From NCBI GenBank assembly GCA_902536765.1, contig CACAYM010000001.1, positions 124,001 to 188,000 on the forward strand: a DNA stretch of 64,000 nucleotides. The letters run 5' to 3'. Shown here piece by piece: positions 26,130 through 34,798 of this stretch (position 1 is the stretch's first letter; every line of letters begins with the position of its first letter). Under the pieces are notes generated by a model, which saw only the letters and a program-made list of their open reading frames with translations, made no database searches and was not told where the DNA came from. The stretch is from an uncultured Pelagibacteraceae bacterium. Its GTDB lineage: Bacteria; Pseudomonadota; Alphaproteobacteria; Pelagibacterales; Pelagibacteraceae. The translations under genes were made by a program, and so were the position numbers.

Positions 26130-26717
26130 ATGAAATCTTTCATAAAATTTGCTGACACACTGAGTGCTTCAATGGGAAAAGCATTTTCTTGGTGTATTGT
26201 CATTCTTATGGGCGGTACTTGCTATGAAGTTATCATGGCATACGCATTTAACAGTCCAACATTATGGAACTTTGATTTTAGTTTACAAATGTATGGAGCT
26301 ATTTTTATGATGGCTGGAGCATACACCTTATCAACAGAGGCTCATGTAAGAGGTGATGTTATTTACAGACTATTTCCAACCAGAGTACAGGGTTGGATTG
26401 ATTTAATTTTATATTTTATATTTTTTTTCCCTGGAATTTTAGCTTTAGCATTTTATGGATATGAATACGCTGCTTTAGCTTGGAAAATAAAAGAAACAAG
26501 CTGGAATAGCCCAGCACAAATACAGATTTATATGGCCAAATCTTTAATACCATTGTCAGGAATATTATTAACTATACAAGGTATTAGTGAAGTATGTAGA
26601 GCAATTATTTGCATTAGAACTGGTCATTGGCCTGTAAGAGCGTCGGCAGATGCTGAAGAAACTGAAAAAGTATTAATGAGAACTTCACAAAAGGATGATC
26701 AAGCAGATGTTATTTGA
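26130..26717 (+). CDS. dctQ: TRAP transporter small permease DctQ
   Basis: A 195-aa inner-membrane protein with four hydrophobic helices, the DctQ topology. SWCIVILMGGTCYEVIMAYAF, FSLQMYGAIFMMAGAYTLSTEAHVRGDV and the second-half IDLILYFIFFFPGILALAFYGYEYA match the family, including the AHVRGDV loop. It pairs with DctM to form the sodium-driven TRAP permease. It starts after the terminator and overlaps dctM downstream. Confidence 0.92.
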   Translation: MKSFIKFADTLSASMGKAFSWCIVILMGGTCYEVIMAYAFNSPTLWNFDFSLQMYGAIFMMAGAYTLSTEAHVRGDVIYRLFPTRVQGWIDLILYFIFFFPGILALAFYGYEYAALAWKIKETSWNSPAQIQIYMAKSLIPLSGILLTIQGISEVCRAIICIRTGHWPVRASADAEETEKVLMRTSQKDDQADVI

Positions 26718-28068
26718 ACTAACAAATCCAGAAATTGCAATTTTAATGATGAGTTTATTTCTGTTCGCAGTTTTATTAGGTTTTCCAATTGCATTTACGT
26801 TACTAGCAATGGGAGTAGGTTTTGGTTATTACGCTTATTTTGATCCAACTAGAATGGATCATTTATTTGATAACCGGATATTTTCTCTATTAGTCTCTAA
26901 TACCTATACAATAATGGATAATACCGTTTTAACCGCCGTACCTTTATTTTTATTCATGGGTTATCTAGTTGAAAGAGCAGGGATTGTAGCAAAGCTATTT
27001 TTTGCAATAAGACTTGCATCTCACAGACTTCCTGCCTCTATGGCTGTTGCAGCACTTGTTACGTGCGCATTATTTTCTACAGCAACTGGAATTATTGGTG
27101 CCGTAGTTACACTTATGGGTCTCCTTGCTTGGCCGGCGATGATAAGAGCAGGATACGATAAAAAATTTGCATCCGGTGTAATTTGCTCCGGTGGATGTTT
27201 AGGAATTTTAATTCCACCAAGTATCATGCTTATAGTTTATGCTGTAATAGCCCAATTATCACCATTAAGGCTTTTTGCTGCAGCTATATTTCCTGGTTTA
27301 ATGTTGGCCGGATTGTACATACTTTATGTAATTATTAGAGCATACTTTAATCCATCTTTAGCTCCAAAACCTGCTGCTGAGGAAATTCCTCCACGTTCGG
27401 AGATTTTGAAAGAAGTTTTGGTTTCGTTTGTTCCATTATTTTCGTTAATTATTTTAGTGCTTGGGACAATTCTAGCTGGTTTAGCCACACCAGCTGAAGC
27501 AGCCGCAGTTGGAGCCTTCGGTGCTTTAGTTCTATCTTATTTCTATAAGTCATTAAAATGGAAAAATTTCAAAGAGTCTGTATTTTTAACTGCGAAAACA
27601 AGCGCTATGATTATGTGGTTATTTGTAGGTTCTTGGACCTTTGCATCTGTATTTTCCTATTTAGGTGGACATGAGGTATTTGAACATTTTTTCAAATCAA
27701 TGGACATTCAGCCATGGCAATTTTTAGTTATAACTCAAATAATAATTTTCCTTTTAGGCTGGCCACTAGAGTGGACTGAAATACTAATTATTTTTGTGCC
27801 AATCTTTTTACCACTTGTAGAATTTTTTGGTGTAAATCCGTATTTCTTTGCAATGTTAATAGCATTAAATTTACAAACATCATTTTTGACACCACCAATG
27901 GCCATGTCAGCATACTATTTAAAAGGAGTTCAAAGCAGAAATGTTCAGTTAATGGAAATCTTCAGAGGAATTATGCCTTTCCTTGGAATTGTTATACTTG
28001 CAATGGTACTGATGTACATTTTTCCTGGTATAGCATTATGGTTACCTGATACTTTGTTTGCACAATAA
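26707..28068 (+). CDS. dctM: TRAP transporter large permease DctM
   Basis: A protein of about 453 aa with some twelve hydrophobic segments, the transporting subunit of the TRAP system. VPLFLFMGYLVERAGI, TGIIGAVVTLMGLLAWPAMIRAGYDKKFASGVICSGGCLGILIPPS and the late TSFLTPPMAMSAYYLKG are signature segments. The track starts at 26695; I prefer the ATG at 26707 because AAGGA then sits at a usable distance, while the earlier ATG has it directly adjacent. Either way it overlaps dctQ by 11-23 bases. Confidence 0.93.
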   Translation: MLFELTNPEIAILMMSLFLFAVLLGFPIAFTLLAMGVGFGYYAYFDPTRMDHLFDNRIFSLLVSNTYTIMDNTVLTAVPLFLFMGYLVERAGIVAKLFFAIRLASHRLPASMAVAALVTCALFSTATGIIGAVVTLMGLLAWPAMIRAGYDKKFASGVICSGGCLGILIPPSIMLIVYAVIAQLSPLRLFAAAIFPGLMLAGLYILYVIIRAYFNPSLAPKPAAEEIPPRSEILKEVLVSFVPLFSLIILVLGTILAGLATPAEAAAVGAFGALVLSYFYKSLKWKNFKESVFLTAKTSAMIMWLFVGSWTFASVFSYLGGHEVFEHFFKSMDIQPWQFLVITQIIIFLLGWPLEWTEILIIFVPIFLPLVEFFGVNPYFFAMLIALNLQTSFLTPPMAMSAYYLKGVQSRNVQLMEIFRGIMPFLGIVILAMVLMYIFPGIALWLPDTLFAQ

Positions 28069-28075
28069 TTTTTAA

Positions 28076-29413
28076 ATGACTAATGTCTTTTCTTTACCTA
28101 TATCTAAAATTGCAGAAAAGATTAGAAAATCCGAAATAACCTGTTTAGAGCTTTGTCAAAATTATATTTCCCAAATAGAAAAGTATGAAAAAGATGTTAA
28201 AGCTTGGGCATTTTTTGATAAAAAACTTTTGATAGAAAAAGCCGAAGAGGCTGACACATATAGAAAATCTGGAAAACCAATGGGTTTATTGCATGGTATT
28301 CCTGTAGCATTAAAAGATATTATTGGAACTTATGATATGCCAACTGAATGTGGCACAGTATTAAGAAAAGGTAAAACGCAATCCCAAAACTCTGAAATTG
28401 TAGATCTTCTGAAATCTGAGGGAGCAATTATAATGGGAAAAACTGCAACATCAGAATTGGCTTATCTTGGTCCACCAGATACAAGAAATCCCCATGATTA
28501 TTCAAGGACACCAGGAGGATCTTCAAGTGGATCAGCAGCTGTAATCGCGACTCATATGGCTCCGCTATCAATTGGATCTCAAACTGGGGGATCAGTTATA
28601 AGACCAGCATCTTATTGTGGAGTAGTCGGATATAAACCTAGCTATGGATTAATATCAAGAAATGGAGTTCTAAGAACATCCTATCATCTAGATCATATGG
28701 GAGTTTTTGGAAAAACAGTGGAGGATGTAGCTTTACTTGCTAAAGTTTTAATTAAAAAAGATCAATATGACGAAGCAACCATACATTATTCCTCAGAATT
28801 TATGGTGGATGAATGTTTAAAGGGACCAATGTTTGAACCTAAGTTTATATTTTATAAAACAGAAAGTTGGAAAAAAATAGATAAGAGATCTCGAGAGTCA
28901 TTTGAGTTTTTTATAAAATCTTTTAAAAAAAATATTGAAGTATTTGATACTCCATCTTACTTCAAAGATATTGACAAGTACCATAGAGTAATTCATGAAA
29001 CAGATTTAGCTAATAACTTTCAGACATATTATAAGAAATCAAAAAATAAACTCTCAAAGGAGATGCAGTCTGCAATTAGCAGAGGAATGAAATATTCTGC
29101 GAAAGAATATTTAGATGCTGTAGATTTTATGAAAAGAAGTTATGAGTCTTACAAAGAGGTATTTGAAGATTATCATGGTGTTTTAAGTCCATGCTCTACA
29201 GGAGTTGCAGACAAAGGATTAAAAAGTACAGGAAGTGCAGATTTTAATCGAGTTTGGTCTTATATGCATACACCAGCAATTTCTCTACCTTTACTTCAGG
29301 GTGAAAATAATTTACCTTTAGGTATCCAATTAATTGGTGATAAATATGATGATCATAGATTTCTTGGTATTGCTAGATGGCTAGAACAAAAAAGTAAAAA
29401 ATATGATGAATAA
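28076..29413 (+). CDS. Amidase (amidase-signature family)
   Basis: A 445-aa hydrolase. The Lys of VALKDIIGT, the cis-Ser in SQTGGSVIRPASYCG and the nucleophile region GGSSSGSAAVIA form the Ser-cisSer-Lys triad of amidase-signature enzymes. It is not GatA-like by context (no gatB or gatC nearby) and its C-terminal half is divergent. It starts 7 bases after dctM, so it is probably in the same transcript and may act on an imported amide or on a related nitrogen compound. Substrate unknown. Confidence 0.88.
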   Translation: MTNVFSLPISKIAEKIRKSEITCLELCQNYISQIEKYEKDVKAWAFFDKKLLIEKAEEADTYRKSGKPMGLLHGIPVALKDIIGTYDMPTECGTVLRKGKTQSQNSEIVDLLKSEGAIIMGKTATSELAYLGPPDTRNPHDYSRTPGGSSSGSAAVIATHMAPLSIGSQTGGSVIRPASYCGVVGYKPSYGLISRNGVLRTSYHLDHMGVFGKTVEDVALLAKVLIKKDQYDEATIHYSSEFMVDECLKGPMFEPKFIFYKTESWKKIDKRSRESFEFFIKSFKKNIEVFDTPSYFKDIDKYHRVIHETDLANNFQTYYKKSKNKLSKEMQSAISRGMKYSAKEYLDAVDFMKRSYESYKEVFEDYHGVLSPCSTGVADKGLKSTGSADFNRVWSYMHTPAISLPLLQGENNLPLGIQLIGDKYDDHRFLGIARWLEQKSKKYDE

Positions 29414-29585
29414 AATTGCAACAATAGTCGGTTTGTCTTTCTGTCTTTTCTTTTTAATAGGGCTTGCAACAACTCTTACAAGATCAATGATGATAGGTTT
29501 CTTTGATGTTTTACCAGTTTATATATTTATGGGAATCGCAATTGTCATGATGATTTACGAAGCTTTTTTCGATAAAAAACAGTAA
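29403..29585 (+). CDS. Small two-helix membrane protein of unknown function
   Basis: A 60-aa ORF overlapping the amidase stop by 11 bases (ATG at 29403, or the next ATG at 29406). It has two hydrophobic helices, IATIVGLSFCLFFLIGLATT and FFDVLPVYIFMGIAIVMMIYEAFF, separated by a short loop with Thr-Arg-Ser, and ends in charged residues (DKKQ). I recognise no family. Overlap with the amidase, codon use like its neighbours and a clean hydrophobic pattern suggest a real gene, not a chance ORF. Confidence 0.65.
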   Translation: MMNKIATIVGLSFCLFFLIGLATTLTRSMMIGFFDVLPVYIFMGIAIVMMIYEAFFDKKQ

Positions 29586-29596
29586 ATTTCTAATTA

Positions 29597-30403
29597 ATGA
29601 AAATTGGAAGTATCGTATTAAATTCCTTTTTAATTTTATTGCTTGTTTACATTTCTATAGTAGTTTTTTTATTTTTTTATCAAAGAAAACTGCTCTACCA
29701 TCCTAGTGAAAATAATTATTTGGATGAAACGCAACTGAACCATAAGATAGAAAAAACATTTATCCAATCAAATGATAAACTTGTTTCGTGGTATTTTAAA
29801 AAAAATTCAAAATTTAAAACCATATTATTCTTTCACGGAAATGCAGGAAAACTTGATAATAGAGTTTATAAACTTAACGAATTATCAAAACTAAATATAA
29901 ATTATTTGATAATTGCATACAGAGGTTTTAGTGGAAATACAGGTAGTCCATCAGAAAATGGTTTATATGAGGATGCAAATTCTGCAAAAGTTTGGTTAAA
30001 CAAAAATGGTGTTAAAGATAAAGATATTATCATTTACGGTGAGTCTCTTGGAACAGCAGTTGCGATTGATCTAGCAAGCAGATATAAATTTTCAGGGATT
30101 ATTTTAGAGTCTCCTTTTACTTCAATGCTAGAACTTGCACAAAAGTATTATCCTATAATTCCTGTTAAACTAATCCTTAAAGACAGGTACGAAAGTAAAA
30201 AAAAACTTAATGACATTAAATCTCCAGTTTTAGTTATGCACGGCAGAAAAGATAACATCGTTCCCTTTTATATGGGTCAGCAAATATACGAGGCTTTATC
30301 AGTACCAAAGTTTGCTTATTTCAATGACCAAGACGATCATATGATGGAGTATAATAACGAATTAATATCTTCTGTTAAAAAGTTTTTAGAACAAATTAAT
30401 TAA
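29597..30403 (+). CDS. Membrane-anchored alpha/beta hydrolase (BEM46-like)
   Basis: A 268-aa protein with one N-terminal helix (SFLILLLVYISIVVFLFFY) and an alpha/beta hydrolase fold. FHGNAGKLDNR is the oxyanion-loop region, IIYGESLGTAVAIDLA carries the nucleophile Ser in GxSxG, VMHGRKDNIVPF holds the Asp, and DDHMMEY the His. The arrangement is that of the BEM46/ABHD13-like branch. Substrate unknown. Its stop overlaps the convergent ftsY stop by 8 bases. Confidence 0.85.
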   Translation: MKIGSIVLNSFLILLLVYISIVVFLFFYQRKLLYHPSENNYLDETQLNHKIEKTFIQSNDKLVSWYFKKNSKFKTILFFHGNAGKLDNRVYKLNELSKLNINYLIIAYRGFSGNTGSPSENGLYEDANSAKVWLNKNGVKDKDIIIYGESLGTAVAIDLASRYKFSGIILESPFTSMLELAQKYYPIIPVKLILKDRYESKKKLNDIKSPVLVMHGRKDNIVPFYMGQQIYEALSVPKFAYFNDQDDHMMEYNNELISSVKKFLEQIN

Positions 30404-31313
30404 TATTTACAAATGAATTGGCAAATTTTTCTGCTTTGAAAATCTGTAAATCGTCCTCTTTCTCACCTAGACCTAAAGCGATAATTGGTAATTTATATTT
30501 TTTAGCCAAAGCTATTAAAATGCCACCTTTTGCAGTTCCATCAAGTTTAGTCATAATTAATCCCGTAATTGGAATAATTTTATTAAATTCCTCTACTTGA
30601 TTAATTACATTCTGACCAGAAGTAGCATCCAAAACTAAAATTACTTCATGTGGAGCCTTAGGGTCAATTTTTTTTGTAACATTCGCAATTTTCTTATACT
30701 CCTCCATTAAATTCTTTTTGTTTTGTAATCTTCCAGCAGTATCTATCAATACATGGGTAAAATTTTTATTTATCGCTACTTCAACGGCTTTATATGCAAC
30801 AGAAGCTGGATCTGAACCTTGTGAAGATTTAATAATTTCGACATCAATTTTTTTTGCCCACTTTTCCAACTGTTCGATTGCTGCAGCTCTAAAAGTATCT
30901 GAAGCTGAAAAAATTACTTTATTATCATTCATTTTTAATATTTTACCAATTTTTCCAATTGTAGTAGTCTTGCCTACACCGTTAACACCAGAGACAAGTA
31001 CAGCATTTAAATCAGTTTTTTTTGAAAAAAAAGCACTTTTTTCAAGTGGCGACATCAAACTAATTATATAATCTTTAAGAATTGAATTAATTTCATCTAA
31101 TTTATTTTTATCAGGGTCGATTTTTTTTTCTGCAATAATTTTTTTAATTTCTTCTGAAGCGATAATTCCCACATCAGATTGTATTAAAAATTCCTCTATT
31201 TCATCTAATGTTTTGTCATCAATTTCCCTTTTAATAATTATTTCCTTTAGCCCAGAGGAAAAACTTGTGGCAGTTTTTTGTAAACCTAATTTAAATTTTT
31301 CAAAAATACCCAT
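30396..31313 (-). CDS. ftsY: Signal recognition particle receptor FtsY
   Basis: A 305-aa SRP-type GTPase that docks ribosome-SRP complexes at the membrane. The N domain is followed by G motifs GVNGVGKTTTIGKI, DTFRAAAIEQLEKWA, DTAGRLQNKKNLMEE and TKLDGTAKGG. The long acidic A domain of E. coli FtsY is absent; only a short basic stretch (MGIFEKFKLGLQKT) precedes the N domain, as in other alphaproteobacteria. It lies one base downstream of the dapF stop on the same strand, and its partner gene ffh lies divergently on the far side of dapF. Confidence 0.97.
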   Translation of the reverse strand: MGIFEKFKLGLQKTATSFSSGLKEIIIKREIDDKTLDEIEEFLIQSDVGIIASEEIKKIIAEKKIDPDKNKLDEINSILKDYIISLMSPLEKSAFFSKKTDLNAVLVSGVNGVGKTTTIGKIGKILKMNDNKVIFSASDTFRAAAIEQLEKWAKKIDVEIIKSSQGSDPASVAYKAVEVAINKNFTHVLIDTAGRLQNKKNLMEEYKKIANVTKKIDPKAPHEVILVLDATSGQNVINQVEEFNKIIPITGLIMTKLDGTAKGGILIALAKKYKLPIIALGLGEKEDDLQIFKAEKFANSFVNIN

Positions 31314-31314
31314 T

Positions 31315-32130
31315 TTATAATTTTAAATTAATTTTTTTTATTTCCGAAACTGGTCCAGTCATAAAAATATTATCATTTTTATCAACCTCAATATTCAAAA
31401 TACCTTCACTAAAATTAATGTTAACTTTATTTTTAACTAAACTCTTCTTTAAGGCAGCTACTGCAGATGCACATGCTGCCGTTCCACAGGCCTTTGTAAG
31501 TCCTGCTCCTCTTTCCCACACATTCACTTTTATGTTATTTTTATCTGTGACTTCAGCAAATGTTACATTTGTTTTTTCAGGAAATAGATCATGGTTTTCA
31601 ATTTTAGGACCTAATATCTTTAGGTCATAATCAAAGCAATTTTTTACAAAAAAAATTATGTGGGGGTTCCCTACATTGACACAAAATCCATTAGAAAATG
31701 TTTTATCATTTATTTTTAAAGATACATCAGCAGGATTTATTGTCTTTGATAATGGAATATCCTCAAAACTAAACAAAGGTTTTCCCATTTCAAGTTCAAC
31801 TTGTAAATTTCCAACTATCTTTGCATTAAGTAATCGATTGTTTGTTCTTAACTTAACTTCTTTGGTATTTAAATTTTTACCTAAAAGATAAGCTACACAT
31901 CTTGACCCATTTCCGCATGCACTTATCTCACCTCCATCAGAATTAAATATTTTTATAGGAAAAGAACTTTCTTTTTTTTTATCTATAAAAATAATTTGAT
32001 CAAATCCAATATTGGATCTGTCTCCCAGTTCAATAATTTTTTCCTTTGTTAAATTAATTGAACTTTCTCTTCTATCTATGATGATAAAATCGTTTCCCAA
32101 ACCATCCATTTTGTAAGCATTAAATTCCAT
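31315..32130 (-). CDS. dapF: Diaminopimelate epimerase
   Basis: Converts LL- to meso-diaminopimelate for lysine and peptidoglycan. 271 aa. The two catalytic Cys are in SACGNGSRCVAY and TKACGTAACASA; the start FNAYKMDGLGNDFIIID is typical. It is the first gene of the dapF-ftsY unit; the usual alphaproteobacterial neighbour mtaB/miaB-like methylthiotransferase between them is missing. A 157-bp gap containing the structured element at 32178-32273 separates it from ffh. Confidence 0.96.
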   Translation of the reverse strand: MEFNAYKMDGLGNDFIIIDRRESSINLTKEKIIELGDRSNIGFDQIIFIDKKKESSFPIKIFNSDGGEISACGNGSRCVAYLLGKNLNTKEVKLRTNNRLLNAKIVGNLQVELEMGKPLFSFEDIPLSKTINPADVSLKINDKTFSNGFCVNVGNPHIIFFVKNCFDYDLKILGPKIENHDLFPEKTNVTFAEVTDKNNIKVNVWERGAGLTKACGTAACASAVAALKKSLVKNKVNINFSEGILNIEVDKNDNIFMTGPVSEIKKINLKL

Positions 32131-32177
32131 ATATTTATACTTAACTTATTTATTGACTTTTTGAACCTCTATTATAG

Positions 32178-32273
32178 GTTATCGCCACTTCCGCAAAGTC
32201 AGCAATTTGCGGTGTCTTTGGAAACAAAGAGATCGACACCAGTCAGCGAGGGTTCGCCCACTGGTGCGATAAC
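32178..32273 (+). ncRNA. Candidate structured RNA, four-stem cloverleaf-like, unknown family
   Basis: Closing stem GTTATCGC (32178-32185) / GCGATAAC (32266-32273), 8 bp perfect. Inside are: CCGCAAA / TTTGCGG (32191-32197 / 32206-32212) with loop GTCAGCAA; a third arm, TGTC / GACA around a CTTTG-GAAA-CAAAG hairpin (32213-32238); and CCAGT / ACTGG (32239-32243 / 32260-32264) enclosing GGG-TTCG-CCC. The heptamer AGTCAGC occurs twice (32197, 32241). GC is about 52% (50 of 96), far above the surrounding DNA. The 3' side ends 14 bases before the ffh ATG with no Shine-Dalgarno between, so it may be an ffh leader. An independent RNA, or the opposite strand as a dapF leader, is also possible. It lacks the SRP RNA motif and matches no riboswitch I know. 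Confidence 0.6.
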
Positions 32274-32287
32274 TGCTGTGTAAAATT

Positions 32288-33646
32288 ATGTTTGAAAATT
32301 TGACAAATAAATTTGAGGAAATTTTTTCTTCTTTGAAAAAAGCGCCATCACTTGATGAAAAACAAGTGGACGAAGGATTAAGATCTATTCGGTTAGCTCT
32401 TCTAGAAGCCGATGTATCTTTAGATGTTGCAAAGCAGTTTATAGCAAATGTTAAGCCTAAAGCATTGGGCAAAGAAATTGTAAGATCAACTTCACCTGGT
32501 CAAATGGTTGTTAAAATTGTCTACGATGAATTAGTCAATTTACTTGGAAGTGAATCTGAAAAAATAAATCTTAATGCAGTTCCACCGGTTTCAATGATGC
32601 TAGTGGGTTTGCAAGGATCAGGTAAAACTACTTCAGCTGCAAAAATTGCAAAGCATATTGAAAAAGTAAACAAAAAAAAAATTATGATGGTGAGCTTGGA
32701 CGTTTACAGACCAGCTGCTCAAGAACAATTAAAATTGCTTGGTGAACAAAATAATATTTTTACTTTACCCATTGTCGAAGGACAACAACCTTTGGATATT
32801 TGTAGACGTGCACTTAGTGCTGCAAATTTAAACGGATCAGAAGTAATAATTTTCGATACAGCTGGAAGAACACAAATAGATCTACAAATGATGAGTGAAA
32901 TCAAGCAAATTGAGAAAACAATTAGTCCCTCTGAAACTTTACTTGTTGCAGACTCTCTTACTGGTCAAGTAGCTGCAAACGTTGCTAAAGAATTTAAAAG
33001 CACCGTTAATTTAACAGGAATAGTTCTTACAAGATCTGATGGTGATGGAAGAGGTGGTGCAGCTTTGAGTATGAAATATGTATCTCAAGTTCCAATTAAA
33101 TTTTTAGGTGTGGGTGAAAAAATTGAAAACTTAGAAGAATTCCATCCTGACAGAATTGCAAACAGAATCCTTGGTATGGGAGATATAGTTTCACTCGTTG
33201 AAAAAGCTACACAAGATTTAGATGAAGAGAATCTAAAGAAAACTGAAGAGAAATTAAAAAAAGGCCAATTTTCATTAGACGATTATCTTTCTCAACTAAG
33301 ACAGATGAAAAAGATGGGAGGAATCGAAGGCATCATGTCTTTTTTGCCTGGCGTATCAAAAATAAAAAATCAAATGGATCAAGCTGGTGTCGATGAAAAA
33401 ATTGTAAGTAAAAATGAAGCTGTAATTTTATCTATGACAAAAAAAGAGAGAACAAATCCAAAAATTATAGATGGATCAAGAAAAAAAAGAATTGCTAATG
33501 GCTCAGGGACTGACATTGCCACTATCAATAAATTGTTAAAACAATTTAAAATGATGTCTGAAATGATGAAGAAGATGTCTAAAGGAAATATGAAAGGTTT
33601 GGCAGACAAAGGGATTCCGCCAGAACTTTTTAATCAACTAAAATAA
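32288..33646 (+). CDS. ffh: Signal recognition particle protein Ffh
   Basis: A 452-aa SRP54 homologue that binds signal sequences and SRP RNA. The N domain (LTNKFEEIFSSLKKAP), G motifs GLQGSGKTTSAAKI, DVYRPAAQEQL, DTAGRTQIDLQMM and TRSDGDGRGGAAL, then the Met-rich M domain (MKKMGGIEGIMSFLPG; GSGTDIATINKLLKQFKMM) are complete. It starts the ffh-rpsP-trmD-rplS run. The region before the ATG lacks a clear ribosome site and is occupied by the structured element described above. Confidence 0.97.
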   Translation: MFENLTNKFEEIFSSLKKAPSLDEKQVDEGLRSIRLALLEADVSLDVAKQFIANVKPKALGKEIVRSTSPGQMVVKIVYDELVNLLGSESEKINLNAVPPVSMMLVGLQGSGKTTSAAKIAKHIEKVNKKKIMMVSLDVYRPAAQEQLKLLGEQNNIFTLPIVEGQQPLDICRRALSAANLNGSEVIIFDTAGRTQIDLQMMSEIKQIEKTISPSETLLVADSLTGQVAANVAKEFKSTVNLTGIVLTRSDGDGRGGAALSMKYVSQVPIKFLGVGEKIENLEEFHPDRIANRILGMGDIVSLVEKATQDLDEENLKKTEEKLKKGQFSLDDYLSQLRQMKKMGGIEGIMSFLPGVSKIKNQMDQAGVDEKIVSKNEAVILSMTKKERTNPKIIDGSRKKRIANGSGTDIATINKLLKQFKMMSEMMKKMSKGNMKGLADKGIPPELFNQLK

Positions 33647-33658
33647 AAAAGGAGAAAA

Positions 33659-34090
33659 ATGTTAAAGTTAAGGTTATCAATGGGAGGAACAAAAAAAAGA
33701 CCTGTTTACAAAATTGTTGTTGCAGATAGCAGGTTTCCAAGAGATGGAAGATTTATAGAGAAACTTGGTTTTTTTAATCCACTTTTACCTAAGGAGAAGA
33801 AGGAAAGAGTTGGTTTACAATCTGAGAGAATTAAATATTGGTTAAGCCAAGGTGCTAAACCAACTATGCGTGTAGCAAGAATTCTCGGAGAAAATCAATT
33901 AATGGAAATGCCAGCGAAAGGCAATAATCCTTTAAAGGCTGTTCCAAAAAAAGACAGAAAAAAAGAAGCTAAAGATGAAGCTCCTAAAGAGGGAGAGAAA
34001 AAAGCTGATGCTCCAAAGGAAGCACCTAAACAAGAAGAGAAAAAAGCTGATGCTCCAAAAGAAGCACCTAAACAAGAAGAGAAAAAATAA
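33659..34090 (+). CDS. rpsP: 30S ribosomal protein S16 with long charged tail
   Basis: 143 aa. Residues 1 to about 80 are canonical S16 ([46 protein letters not shown]). About 60 extra residues follow, almost only Lys, Glu, Ala, Pro and Asp, including a tandem repeat. S16 is normally 80-90 aa, although tails of this kind are seen in some alphaproteobacteria. A good AAGGAG site precedes the ATG. rimM, which usually follows rpsP, is absent: trmD begins 2 bases after the stop. Confidence 0.96.
   Translation: MLKLRLSMGGTKKRPVYKIVVADSRFPRDGRFIEKLGFFNPLLPKEKKERVGLQSERIKYWLSQGAKPTMRVARILGENQLMEMPAKGNNPLKAVPKKDRKKEAKDEAPKEGEKKADAPKEAPKQEEKKADAPKEAPKQEEKK
33995..34087 (+). repeat. 42-bp tandem repeat in the rpsP tail
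   Basis: Two copies of a 42-bp unit (33995-34036 and 34037-34078) differ at one base and are followed by the first 9 bases of a third. Each encodes a 14-residue block around [12 protein letters not shown]. The repeat is in frame, so copy number could change without breaking the gene. Confidence 0.9.
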
Positions 34091-34092
34091 AA

Positions 34093-34782
34093 ATGTTTAT
34101 CGCTCAAGTATTTACTCTATATCCTGATTGTTTTCCTGGACCACTTGATAAAGGTTTGTATGGAAAAGCTATGGAAAAAAAAATATGGGATTTAAAAACC
34201 ATCGATATTAGGGAATATACTTTGGATAAGCACAAAACAGTTGATGATACACCGTATGGTGGTGGATCAGGAATGCTTCTAAAACCAGATGTTGTCGCAA
34301 AATCTTTAGATGCAAATATTAAAAATGGGGAGAAAATTTTTTACCTTTCCCCTAGGGGCAAAGTATTTAATCAAAATATTGCAAAAGAGATATCAAAAGA
34401 AAATAAAGTAAATCTAATTTGTGGACATTTTGAGGGTATCGATCAAAGAGTTTTAGATAATAGAGAAATAGAAGAAATAAGTATTGGTGACTTTGTTTTA
34501 TCTGGAGGCGAGACAGCTTCGTATGTCTTTTTAGATGCTATATTGAGATTGATACCAGGTGTAATTGGTAACGAGGAATCTAAAAACGAGGAAAGTTTTG
34601 AAAACGGTTTATTAGAGTATCCGCAGTATACAAAGCCTCAAATTTGGGAGGAAAAAAGCGTTCCAAATGTACTTTTATCAGGCGATCACGCGAAAATTAA
34701 AGACTGGCGTTTAACTCAATCAAAGGCTATAACACGCCACCGAAGACCAGATTTATGGCAAAAATATAATAAAAAGAATTAA
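34093..34782 (+). CDS. trmD: tRNA (guanine-N1)-methyltransferase TrmD
   Basis: A 229-aa SPOUT methyltransferase that makes m1G37 using [27 protein letters not shown], the knotted SAM loop [15 protein letters not shown] and [19 protein letters not shown] are diagnostic, and the C-terminal HRRPDLW is kept. The gene sits 2 bases after rpsP and just before rplS. The lack of rimM between rpsP and trmD breaks the usual rpsP-rimM-trmD-rplS order. Confidence 0.97.
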   Translation: MFIAQVFTLYPDCFPGPLDKGLYGKAMEKKIWDLKTIDIREYTLDKHKTVDDTPYGGGSGMLLKPDVVAKSLDANIKNGEKIFYLSPRGKVFNQNIAKEISKENKVNLICGHFEGIDQRVLDNREIEEISIGDFVLSGGETASYVFLDAILRLIPGVIGNEESKNEESFENGLLEYPQYTKPQIWEEKSVPNVLLSGDHAKIKDWRLTQSKAITRHRRPDLWQKYNKKN

Positions 34783-34798
34783 ATTGATAAACTTTAAC

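Noticed and set aside
32153-32178. TTGACT followed by TATAGG as a promoter for the structured RNA
   Set aside because: The spacing is only about 14 bases and other frames of the -10 box are poor. Possible, but not strong enough to list as a feature.
32178-32273. The structured element as the SRP (4.5S) RNA gene, suggested by its place next to ffh and ftsY
   Set aside because: Neither strand contains the conserved helix 8 sequence (GGTCAGG, GGAA loop, AGCAGCC) and the fold is a four-way junction, not one long hairpin.
32178-32273. The same element as a tRNA, because of its cloverleaf look
   Set aside because: The arm sizes are wrong, no plausible anticodon loop of 7 bases exists, and the T-arm consensus is not met.
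32179-32472. 97-aa minus-strand ORF over the RNA candidate and the ffh start
   Set aside because: Antisense of the ffh N domain, with no recognisable protein pattern and no ribosome site.
33895-34107. 70-aa minus-strand ORF with repeated [13 protein letters not shown]
   Set aside because: It is the antisense image of the rpsP tail repeat.
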